A stretch of 32,289 bases of DNA from Bacteroidota bacterium (GCA_005788035.1 SXZI01000180.1:1-32289), one strand, 5' to 3'; counted from the first letter of the stretch, positions 10,461 to 18,650 are shown. Translations and numbers: made by a program. Notes: generated by a model from the sequence alone, not told the origin.

Positions 10461-10482
10461 GCGGGAGGGTTAATGCTCCCAC
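10461..10482 (-). promoter_or_regulatory. Stem-loop in rpsD 5' UTR
   Basis: Minus RNA GUGGGAG-CAUUAACC-CUCCCGC, 7-bp stem with a G-U wobble pairable only on the minus strand. Confidence 0.5.
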
Positions 10483-10552
10483 GCAATATTGATGAAAAAC
10501 GCCATGAAGATATCGCTAGGATAATCATGGTTAGTACAAATTGAAAGGGCTA

Positions 10553-10583
10553 CAAAAGTAGGGGTTTTTTGTGGAACATTCAA
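10553..10583 (-). promoter_or_regulatory. Predicted Bacteroidota-type promoter for rpsD (TTG-N20-TACTTTTG)
   Basis: Minus strand TTG-AATGTTCCACAAAAAACCCC-TACTTTTG matches TTG/TTTG-N~20-TAnnTTTG. Confidence 0.65.
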
Positions 10584-10589
10584 GTGGTT

Positions 10590-11063
10590 TTATGATTTGA
10601 CATGCTCTTTTAGCCAGGTTTTTACCTCATCAACATGCCCTGGTACCTTGACTTTCGGGTAGATGTGTTTCACTTTTCCATCGGGATCAATGATGAATGT
10701 GGTGCGTTCTACACCCATATATGCTCTACCATACATCGATTTTTGCACCCAAACGCCATATTTCTCGCAAATAGACTTGTCTTCATCGGATATCAGGCTG
10801 AAATTCAAATCATGATCCTTGATGAATTTCTGATGTGATTTCACGCTATCCGGGCTGACGCCAATGACTGTGACGCCCATTTTTGCAAGCGACTTCATGG
10901 AATCCCTGAAATCACATGCTTGTTTTGTGCAGCCACTGGTATTGTCCTTAGGGTAGAAATAGAGGATCACCCAGGATCCTTTCGAATCTTTCAGTGCTAT
11001 TGGTTCATTGTGTTGATCGACTCCCTTAAATGCAGGAGCAGCGGCATTCAGTTTGGCAGGCAT
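10590..11063 (-). CDS. bcp: Thioredoxin-dependent peroxiredoxin (Bcp/PrxQ)
   Basis: WVILYFYPKDNTSGCTKQACDFRDSM: peroxidatic Cys with a second Cys five residues later. Confidence 0.95.
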   Translation of the reverse strand: MPAKLNAAAPAFKGVDQHNEPIALKDSKGSWVILYFYPKDNTSGCTKQACDFRDSMKSLAKMGVTVIGVSPDSVKSHQKFIKDHDLNFSLISDEDKSICEKYGVWVQKSMYGRAYMGVERTTFIIDPDGKVKHIYPKVKVPGHVDEVKTWLKEHVKS

Positions 11064-11294
11064 ACATGTCCTCTATAGTATGAAAATGAAGTAGGTATCG
11101 GATTCTTGTTCTTTTGCCATAAAGAACTTCATGCAAAAATAAGTTCCAAATCATGAAGTGATATAATGGAATTTCGTCTTGTACTTCACTGCAGATAGTT
11201 CATTCTTCCATGATGATTCATCAGGAACATTGATGAGGATTTCGTATCTTCGCATCACTGGTCTTCCCCCTCATTAAGTACGCATCCAATCCTC

Positions 11295-12785
11295 ATGAAC
11301 AATCTTCGGGATCTTGACAAACCCAATTGCAATTGCGGCATAGTCGGCATTTATAATCATCCTCAAGCATCTGTGATGTCCTATTATGCATTGCATGCTT
11401 TGCAGCATCGTGGCCAAGAGGCCGCAGGCATTGTTGCAGCTAAAGCAAATGGCAATGGAAAGAAGTTTACTTCACATAAAGGTGAAGGGCTTGTACTGGA
11501 TGTATTTTCTGCGCCTGATGTCCTTACAAAAAAATTGGAAGGAACAATGGCAATTGCACATAATCGATATTCCACTACCGGTAGCGGAGGAATTGCAAAT
11601 GTCCAACCATTTGTGACGAAGTATCGTTCGGGAACAATTGCAGTGGCTCATAATGGAAATTTGACAAATACCCGAACATTGCGTCATCAATTGCAGGAAG
11701 AAGGAGCTATTTTCCAAACAACCACGGATAGTGAGTTGTTTCTTCATTTGATTGCTCGAAGCAAGCACGAATTGCAATTGGACCAAATTCGAGAAGCATT
11801 GCGCATTGCACGTGGAGCATATTCGCTTGTTATCATGACAAATGATGCATTGGTGGCTGCAAGAGATCCTTTTGGTTTCAGACCTTTGTGCATTGGAAGA
11901 AAAAAAGTTGGTGATGAATGGTCATATGTCGTGGTTTCTGAAACATGCGCACTCGATATCATCAGTGCGGAATATGTTAGGGACATTGAGCATAATGAAT
12001 TGGTGGTAATTGATGATGAAACGGTAAAAACCGGCATCATCAAAAGTTATCGCATTGATGATGAGACACCTTGTTCGAAACATTGCATTTTCGAGTATAT
12101 CTACTTTTCAAGACCGGATTCCAGAATTTTCGGACATAATGTTGATAAAGTCCGTAGAAAGCTCGGGAAGAACCTTGCAGAGGAAAGTCCGGTAACTTCA
12201 GATGATGATGAAAAGGTAGTAGTGATTGCCGTACCCGACAGTGGTAATACTGCAACTCTTGGTTATGCGGCGGTGAACAATGAATTAGGCAATAGATCTT
12301 CTTATGAAATTGGTTTGATTCGGTCGCATTATGTAGGACGAACATTTATCGCACCCGGACAAAACAATCGCGAATTCAAAGTGAAGACAAAATTCAATAC
12401 CGTAAAAGGGGTATTGGAAGACAAGAAAGTTGTAGTGGTTGATGATTCAATCGTTCGAGGAACAACATCTCGTTCACTCATCAATTTGATTCGTGAGGCA
12501 AACCCAAAAGAAGTTCATATGCGCATCACCTCCCCTCCAATCTCATATCCTTGTCAATATGGAATGGATTTTCCAAGCAGAGAAGAATTGATTGCTAATC
12601 ATCATGATGCAATCGATGGAATTGCTTCATCATTGAATGCTGATTCTTTGCATTATTTGTCTGTTGATAAACTGATGCAATCTGTACCGCAAGGAGAGGG
12701 CATCGGTTATTGCAATGCCTGTTTTACCGGAAAATACCCCGTTCAGATTGATCTCAATGCTCACAAACATTCAACAGAAGAATGA
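11295..12785 (+). CDS. purF: Amidophosphoribosyltransferase
   Basis: Short propeptide followed by CGIVGIYNH; HALQHRGQEAAGI; VVVVDDSIVRGTTSRSLI PRPP motif; C-terminal YCNACFTGKYPV. Confidence 0.97.
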   Translation: MNNLRDLDKPNCNCGIVGIYNHPQASVMSYYALHALQHRGQEAAGIVAAKANGNGKKFTSHKGEGLVLDVFSAPDVLTKKLEGTMAIAHNRYSTTGSGGIANVQPFVTKYRSGTIAVAHNGNLTNTRTLRHQLQEEGAIFQTTTDSELFLHLIARSKHELQLDQIREALRIARGAYSLVIMTNDALVAARDPFGFRPLCIGRKKVGDEWSYVVVSETCALDIISAEYVRDIEHNELVVIDDETVKTGIIKSYRIDDETPCSKHCIFEYIYFSRPDSRIFGHNVDKVRRKLGKNLAEESPVTSDDDEKVVVIAVPDSGNTATLGYAAVNNELGNRSSYEIGLIRSHYVGRTFIAPGQNNREFKVKTKFNTVKGVLEDKKVVVVDDSIVRGTTSRSLINLIREANPKEVHMRITSPPISYPCQYGMDFPSREELIANHHDAIDGIASSLNADSLHYLSVDKLMQSVPQGEGIGYCNACFTGKYPVQIDLNAHKHSTEE

Positions 12786-13123
12786 GTAAATCATTTTCAT
12801 CTTTGCAGGATCTTGCATCGCTCTTACCCGATGATGCAAAAAAGAATGAGCAGATCGTTGAAAAAAAACGTGGCTATGATGGTTCACAACAACGCATAGA
12901 CATTCGGCTCGATAAAAAAAGCAGAGGCGGTAAAATGGTGACGGTACTCTCGGGCTTTCAATCAAACCCCAAAGAACTGGACACATTGTGCCAAACATTC
13001 AAAAAACTCTGCGGCACCGGTGGGACAGTCCGAGACAATCTTATTGAAATTCAGGGCGATCATCGGAAAAAAATGGAACAAGCGCTCATAGAGCGTGGGT
13101 ATAAAACACGTATGATTGGATGA
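12782..13123 (+). CDS. SUI1/eIF1-domain protein (YciH family)
   Basis: RGGKMVTVLSGFQSNPKELDTLCQTFKKLCGTGGTVRDNLIEIQGDHRKKMEQALIERGYKTRMIG; ATGA overlap with purF. Confidence 0.92.
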   Translation: MSKSFSSLQDLASLLPDDAKKNEQIVEKKRGYDGSQQRIDIRLDKKSRGGKMVTVLSGFQSNPKELDTLCQTFKKLCGTGGTVRDNLIEIQGDHRKKMEQALIERGYKTRMIG

Positions 13124-13129
13124 TTTTTC

Positions 13130-14503
13130 ATGTTCTCTTCCGTTAAACATATTCACTTTGTTGGCATCGGCGGTATCGGCATGAGCGGTATTGCGGAAAT
13201 ATTGATCAATCAAGGTTTTTCGGTGAGTGGCTCTGATTTATCAGCATCACAAAACACGGAATATTTACAATCGATTGGAGCAACGATACATGTCGGTCAT
13301 CATGAAGCGCATATCGACAATGCAGAAGTTGTAGTATATTCAAGTGCGGTGAAGCCGAATGAAAATCCTGAAACAATCGCTGCGCAAGAACATGGCATTC
13401 CAATCATTCGCAGAGCTGAAATGCTTGCAGAGATTTCACGATTGAATTATACGCTTGCGATTGCAGGCACGCATGGAAAAACCACCACAACATCATTATG
13501 CGGATTGGTCTTGATGAAAGGCGGCATAGATCCAACAGTAATTGTTGGTGGTCGTTTGAATGGGCTTGGCGGTACTAATGCACGTCTAGGAAAAGGGGAA
13601 TGGACCGTTGTTGAAGCCGATGAATATGATCGTTCATTTCTGCAGTTATTCCCAACCATCGCAATAATAAATAATATTGAAGCGGAGCATCTTGATATTT
13701 ACGGTACTGCGGAAGAAGTGCAAAAAGCATTCATTGAATTCTCGAGCAAAGTTCCTTTTTATGGTTTCATTGCCGTTGGACTCGATGATGCAGGTATTCG
13801 ATCTATGCTTCCGCATATCAATAAAAAAGTAGTGACATTTGGTTTGTCTCGTCAATGCGACATTCGCGCAATTGACATCATTCCTCGTGAACGCAGCACT
13901 GAATTCACCGTGATTGCACGCGGCGAAAAACTTGGAACTGTCCACCTGAATATTCCCGGTGAGTATAATGTGAAGAATGCACTTGCATCCATCACAGTCG
14001 GACTTCATCTGGGCATTCCATTTGCTACTATTGCTGAATCATTGAAAGAATTCGGCGGCGTTTATCGCAGATTTGAAATCAAAGGGATGAAGAATGATAT
14101 ATTGATTGTTGATGATTATGCACATCATCCAACTGAATTGAAAAGTGCTTTGTCGGCAGCACGATCGGGCTGGAAGGACAGAAGAATTGTAGCGGTGTTT
14201 CAGCCGCACACATATACACGGACCAGAGATTTTTACAAAGAATTCGGTCTTTCATTTGATGATGCGGATATCGTCTTGATAACCGATGTCTATGCAGCAA
14301 GGGAACAAAAAATCGAGGGGATTTCCGGGGAATTGATTGCTCAGGCCGCAAAAAATGCCGGACATCGGCATGTACATTATGTTCCGAATCTTGCAGACAT
14401 CGAGAGCAAACTTCGTGGTTTGATGCAAGCTGGTGATTTGGTGATAACGCTCGGGGCTGGAGACATCACCAAGTTATCCGACAGATTATTAATCGCGGAA
14501 TAA
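13130..14503 (+). CDS. murC: UDP-N-acetylmuramate--L-alanine ligase
   Basis: HFVGIGGIGMSGIAEILINQGFSVSGSDL; AGTHGKTTTTSL; VEADEYDRSFLQL; DDYAHHPTELKSAL. Confidence 0.97.
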   Translation: MFSSVKHIHFVGIGGIGMSGIAEILINQGFSVSGSDLSASQNTEYLQSIGATIHVGHHEAHIDNAEVVVYSSAVKPNENPETIAAQEHGIPIIRRAEMLAEISRLNYTLAIAGTHGKTTTTSLCGLVLMKGGIDPTVIVGGRLNGLGGTNARLGKGEWTVVEADEYDRSFLQLFPTIAIINNIEAEHLDIYGTAEEVQKAFIEFSSKVPFYGFIAVGLDDAGIRSMLPHINKKVVTFGLSRQCDIRAIDIIPRERSTEFTVIARGEKLGTVHLNIPGEYNVKNALASITVGLHLGIPFATIAESLKEFGGVYRRFEIKGMKNDILIVDDYAHHPTELKSALSAARSGWKDRRIVAVFQPHTYTRTRDFYKEFGLSFDDADIVLITDVYAAREQKIEGISGELIAQAAKNAGHRHVHYVPNLADIESKLRGLMQAGDLVITLGAGDITKLSDRLLIAE

Positions 14504-15769
14504 TGTCATGCAATGCGCTTTGAAGCGCTCAGTGAAAGCATAAACATCCGCAAATCTGGTATATAATGGAGCCGGTGTCATGCGAATGATATTTGGTTCT
14601 CGCCAATCAACAACAATCCCGTCCGCAATCAATTTGTCTATGACTGTTTTTCCTTGTTCATGAACAAGCAAGGATAATTGAGCGCCACGATCTTCTGCAT
14701 TAGTTGGAGTAATGATTTCAATTGGCAAATGGGGCATATCACGTTTCAATGCAACTAATCTTTTCTCGGCATATGCAGTCAATGCATCTCTCTTTGCAAA
14801 TAATGTCTTCAGGTCCACTTCATCAAAAATATCAAGTGAGGCACGCAAGCAGGCAATCTGAAATATCTGCGCATTGCTCAATTGCCATCCCGAAGCTCCA
14901 TAAGATGGAATGAATCCCTTCTTCATTAAAAATCTTGATTCTTCATCATAACCCCACCAACCTGCGAATCGAGGAAGTTCTGTAGCATTTGCATGGCTTT
15001 CATGAATGAAGAGTCCGCCAATACCACCCGGACCCGAATTCAAATACTTATATGTGCACCACACTGCAAAATCAATGTTCCAATCATGCAAATGTAATTC
15101 CACATTTCCGACTGCATGTGCAAGATCAAGTCCGCATATTGCACCTGCCGCATGCGTGGCTTCACAAATTTCTTTCATGCGAAAACGCTGTCCGGACAAA
15201 TACTGCACGCCGCTGAACATGACCAATGCGATGGTATCAGCATGTTGTTGAATGGTTTCTATGATATCCTCATGATGGATAATGTATTCACCATCCCGCG
15301 GTTTAATCTCGATGATTGCATCATCAGGATCAAATCCATGAAATCTTGCCTGAGATTCAATTGCATATTGATCTGAAGGAAATGCGCCCGCCTCCATCAC
15401 GATTTTATATCGTTGTTGTGTAGGTCTATAAAAAGACACCATGGCCAAATGCAAATTGGCTGTCAATGTTTGCATGGCTACAACTTCACTGGGCAAAGCG
15501 CCAACTATTCTTGCAAGAGATTCAGTTACGATTGAGTGATAGGAAAACCAAGGATTCTTTGCATGGAAATGTCCTTCAACAGCATATCTCCTCCAATCCA
15601 TCACTTCTTGTTCAAGTAATGGAAGTACTCCTTTAGGTTGAAGACCAAGAGAATTCCCGCAGAAATACAATACATCTTTTCCTTCATGTTGAGGAAAGTA
15701 AAAAGATTCTCTTTGAGCATGAAGTGGATCTTGTTCATCCATCTCTTGATGATATTCTTGCATTGTCAT
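14489..15769 (-). CDS. kynU: Kynureninase
   Basis: YFCGNSLGLQPKGV...HAKNPWFSYH; CGLDLAHAVGNVELHLHDWNIDFAVWCTYKYLNSGPGGIGGLFIHE (PLP lysine). Confidence 0.95.
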   Translation of the reverse strand: MTMQEYHQEMDEQDPLHAQRESFYFPQHEGKDVLYFCGNSLGLQPKGVLPLLEQEVMDWRRYAVEGHFHAKNPWFSYHSIVTESLARIVGALPSEVVAMQTLTANLHLAMVSFYRPTQQRYKIVMEAGAFPSDQYAIESQARFHGFDPDDAIIEIKPRDGEYIIHHEDIIETIQQHADTIALVMFSGVQYLSGQRFRMKEICEATHAAGAICGLDLAHAVGNVELHLHDWNIDFAVWCTYKYLNSGPGGIGGLFIHESHANATELPRFAGWWGYDEESRFLMKKGFIPSYGASGWQLSNAQIFQIACLRASLDIFDEVDLKTLFAKRDALTAYAEKRLVALKRDMPHLPIEIITPTNAEDRGAQLSLLVHEQGKTVIDKLIADGIVVDWREPNIIRMTPAPLYTRFADVYAFTERFKAHCMTLFRD

Positions 15770-16734
15770 CCTCTTGTTCTATTTTTCACTATTGATCTGA
15801 TTGCTTCTAAGGATGCAATCATGCTATGTTCTTCAACACGATTTGTTCCTGCAATGTCATAGGCAGTGCCATGATCCGGTGAAACGCGAATGATGGGAAT
15901 ATTTGCCGTGAAATTCACTCCATGACCTTGCGCCTGAAGTTTCAATGGAATCAAGCCTTGATCATGATATTGCGCAATGATTGCATCATACCCTTTCCAA
16001 GTTTGGCGAGAGAAAAATCCATCTGCAGGGAATGGCCCTTCGCAGCGAATTCCTTTTGCTTTGGCTTGTTCTATAGCAGGAATAATGATATCTCTTTCTT
16101 CTGTTCCGAGCATTCCGGCCTCACCTGCATGGGGATTCAATCCAAGCACTGCTATGCGTGGTTGCTCTATTGCAAAATCAATCTTCATCGAATGATGCAC
16201 GCCATAAATTACATCAATTATGGTTTGTGTATTGAGTGTTTCAGAAACCCTATTCAATGGAACATGTACACTTGCAAGAGCAATGCGCATAGATTCATGA
16301 AACAAGATCATGATCGGATGTGATTCGGGAAATGCATGGTGGAGCCAATCGGTTTGACCACTAAACATCCATCCACATTCATGCAAACCGGATTTTGAAA
16401 TGGGCAAAGTGAGCAAAGCATCTGCTTCTCCATTATTGATCAACTCAAGTGATGTTTCAAGAGATTCAATCGCAAGTAGTGATGCATCATTGGAAGGTTT
16501 ACCGGGCTTATAGGTTGCATGATTCTTACAGGGGATTACTTTAACCGACATCTCCGGAAAATGTATTGTGGAATCTTCAAATGCAATATTCCATGTTTCG
16601 CATATCTCTTTTGCAGTTGATTGATTAATGGCAATAGAGCATTGCATATCATGAAAAGCATGATATAAACAAGTTTTGAAGAAGATGTCGGTTGCGATGC
16701 CATTGACATCGCCGCATGAAATAATCACATGCAT
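15766..16734 (-). CDS. pdxA: 4-hydroxythreonine-4-phosphate dehydrogenase family protein (PdxA-like)
   Basis: TLPISKSGLHECGWMFSGQTDWLHHAF; LGLNPHAGEAGMLGTEE; GPFPADGFF; DAIIAQYHDQGLIPLK. The three metal-ligand-type His regions are present; the N-terminal GDPAGIG motif is divergent. Confidence 0.88.
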   Translation of the reverse strand: MHVIISCGDVNGIATDIFFKTCLYHAFHDMQCSIAINQSTAKEICETWNIAFEDSTIHFPEMSVKVIPCKNHATYKPGKPSNDASLLAIESLETSLELINNGEADALLTLPISKSGLHECGWMFSGQTDWLHHAFPESHPIMILFHESMRIALASVHVPLNRVSETLNTQTIIDVIYGVHHSMKIDFAIEQPRIAVLGLNPHAGEAGMLGTEERDIIIPAIEQAKAKGIRCEGPFPADGFFSRQTWKGYDAIIAQYHDQGLIPLKLQAQGHGVNFTANIPIIRVSPDHGTAYDIAGTNRVEEHSMIASLEAIRSIVKNRTRG

Positions 16735-16751
16735 GACCAGTACCTAAAAAA

Positions 16752-16776
16752 AAAGGCAACTAAATAAGTTGCCTTT
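16752..16776 (-). terminator. Intrinsic terminator of the ribosomal protein cluster
   Basis: Minus strand AAAGGCAACT-TATTT-AGTTGCCTTTTTTTTT: 10-bp perfect stem and a 9-T tract, directly after rplQ. Confidence 0.95.
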
Positions 16777-16796
16777 AAATATTCAATCACGTGAAT

Positions 16797-17504
16797 TTAT
16801 TCGCCTGAAGCATCGCCGGCATCTGCTGTATCAGCGGATGCATCATCGCTTGCAGGTGCTTCTTCAGAAGCAGGAATTTCTTCTGTTGTGTCTGCTTGCA
16901 TTTCAACTGCATCAACCGGAGTTTCAACAGTTTCTTCAATTACCTCTTCAACTGCAGGTTCTGCATCTACAACAGGGGAAGCTGCAACTGCTGCAACTGC
17001 TTCAACCGGAGCAGAAGCTTTTGGTTTTGGTGTTGCTTTTTTCTTGCGACGAACAACCCCATCTTGTGCAGCGGAGAAGTCGACCAATTCAATGATTGCT
17101 TCACGTCCACCATCACCGCGACGAGGTCCAAGCTTGATAATGCGTGTATACCCACCATCACGAGTTGCAACTGCAGGCGCAATAGTGTCGAAGAGTTCTT
17201 GAAGAACTGCTTTATTGCGAATGAAACGGCCAACTTGACGACGTTGAACAAAGTCTTTTGTAACCGTTACAACTTCGCCTGACTTATTTGGTCGAGCTGT
17301 TGGCAGATTTCCGTTTTGCTCATTGCGAAGAGCAATGCGTGCGCGGGTAATCAAAGATTCCGCGAAAGGACGGAGTTCCTTTGCCTTTGCTTCTGTTGTT
17401 ACCAGTTTCTTATGAAGAAAGAGATCTGTTGCAAGGTTGCACATAAGGGACTTCTTATGGCTCCAGGTGCGTTTAAGCTTTCTTCCTACTCTGCGATGGA
17501 TCAT
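16797..17504 (-). CDS. rplQ: 50S ribosomal protein L17 with long acidic/Ala-rich C-terminal extension
   Basis: MIHRRVGRKLKRTWSHKKSLMCNLATDLFLHKKLVTTEAKAKELRPFAESLIT core; tail KATPKPKASAPVEAVAAV...DDASADTADAGDASGE. Confidence 0.96.
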   Translation of the reverse strand: MIHRRVGRKLKRTWSHKKSLMCNLATDLFLHKKLVTTEAKAKELRPFAESLITRARIALRNEQNGNLPTARPNKSGEVVTVTKDFVQRRQVGRFIRNKAVLQELFDTIAPAVATRDGGYTRIIKLGPRRGDGGREAIIELVDFSAAQDGVVRRKKKATPKPKASAPVEAVAAVAASPVVDAEPAVEEVIEETVETPVDAVEMQADTTEEIPASEEAPASDDASADTADAGDASGE

Positions 17505-17532
17505 GATATCTTCTCTCTATTCAATCGTTGTA

Positions 17533-18546
17533 TTATGCTTCTGATTCTGCGGCTTTTTGCTCTTGCACATATTTATCGATGTTCATGCCGAATGCAAGAC
17601 CATGAACACGGACGATATCTGCAAGTTCAGAAAGTGATTTGCGACCAAAGTTTCTGAATTTTAGCAAATCTTGTTCATTTAATGAAACAAGTTCCGCGAG
17701 TGTTTTGATATTAGCAGCTTTGAGGCAGTTGTGTGCGCGCACGGACAATTCAAGCTCATCCACCGGGGTGAAGAGGATGCGTCTCATACGTGCTTTTTCT
17801 GCTTCTTTTGCTTCTTCTTCAACAACTTCTTGAGCTTCCATTTCGCGGCGCATTTGCTCGAAATTTACGAAGAGCATCAAGTGATCTTGAAGAATTGCTG
17901 CTGCTTCTTGAATTGCTTCTTGAGCAGTGATTGTTCCATCTGTATATACGTCAAGTGCAAGGCGTTCATAGTCAGTTTTTTGACCTACGCGGAATGGCTC
18001 GACTGTATAGATGACATTTTTGATTGGTGTGAAAATCGCATCGATTGGAATCATGCCCATTGGATATTCAGAACTATTCTGTTCTTCCGAAGGAACATAA
18101 CCTTTACCTTTACCGATACGGAATTCAACATCGAATTCTGCATTTGATTCAAGTGTGGCGATATACTTGTCAGGATCCATCACTTCAATGTGAGGAGCTG
18201 CTGCTTGTATGTCGGCTGCTGTCCAAACTTTTGGACCTTTCATCTTGAATGAAACTTTTGTGTTCTTTTTGTCGAGCAAGCGGAAACGTACTTCTTTCAA
18301 ATTGAGGACGATCTCGCACATGTCTTCAACAACACCGGGGATTGTCTCAAACTCATGCAATACATTGCCGATTTTCACACCAACTATGGCATGTCCGGGA
18401 ATGGATGACAGAAGTACTCTGCGAAGAGCATTACCAATCGTTACGCCATATCCCTCTTCCAAGGGTTGCAATACATAACGACCCTGATTTGCTAATTCAG
18501 TTTCTTCGATTTGTACCCGTTCGGGCATTTGCATTGATGTATTCAT
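17533..18546 (-). CDS. rpoA: DNA-directed RNA polymerase subunit alpha
   Basis: GRYVLQPLEEGYGVTIGNALRRVLLSSIPGHAIVGVKI; C-terminal domain ELSVRAHNCLKAANIKTLAELVSLNEQDLLKFRNFGRKSL. Confidence 0.98.
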   Translation of the reverse strand: MNTSMQMPERVQIEETELANQGRYVLQPLEEGYGVTIGNALRRVLLSSIPGHAIVGVKIGNVLHEFETIPGVVEDMCEIVLNLKEVRFRLLDKKNTKVSFKMKGPKVWTAADIQAAAPHIEVMDPDKYIATLESNAEFDVEFRIGKGKGYVPSEEQNSSEYPMGMIPIDAIFTPIKNVIYTVEPFRVGQKTDYERLALDVYTDGTITAQEAIQEAAAILQDHLMLFVNFEQMRREMEAQEVVEEEAKEAEKARMRRILFTPVDELELSVRAHNCLKAANIKTLAELVSLNEQDLLKFRNFGRKSLSELADIVRVHGLAFGMNIDKYVQEQKAAESEA

Positions 18547-18564
18547 TCTCTATCTCATTCATGG

Positions 18565-18584
18565 GGCGACCCCGTGGGGTAGCC
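18565..18584 (-). promoter_or_regulatory. Stem-loop directly upstream of rpoA
   Basis: Minus GGCUACCC-CACG-GGGUCGCC, 8-pair stem with one mismatch, not followed by a U tract. Confidence 0.5.
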
Positions 18585-18629
18585 GGGTGAGAACAATCGT
18601 TAACTATCTCTGTGATTCCACAGTGCACA

Positions 18630-18650
18630 ATGCCTGCATCAAGCAGGCAT
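18630..18650 (-). promoter_or_regulatory. Perfect stem-loop in rpsK-rpoA spacer
   Basis: Minus AUGCCUGC-UUGAU-GCAGGCAU, 8-bp perfect stem, 5-nt loop, no U tract. Confidence 0.6.

Noticed and set aside
10441-10482. ORF-track N-terminal extension of S4 (MGALTLPLRGTRST)
   Set aside because: The sequence overlaps the rpsD SD (AAGGAGT) and leader hairpin; S4 homology begins at MNYTGPKVRNSRK.
10410-10530. Possible upstream ORF in the rpsD leader (MIILAISSWRFSSILRGSINPP...) overlapping the rpsD start out of frame
   Set aside because: No SD, no recognisable peptide, and expected by chance in ~100 nt.
16769-17282. Overlapping plus-strand ORFs (108, 104, 128 aa) opposite rplQ
   Set aside because: Antisense to the low-complexity L17 tail; Gln/Leu- or Ser/Thr-rich translations are a composition artefact with no family resemblance.
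17731-18147. 138-aa plus-strand ORF antisense to rpoA
   Set aside because: Cys/Phe-rich shadow translation of a confidently identified rpoA; no independent start signal or recognisable domain.
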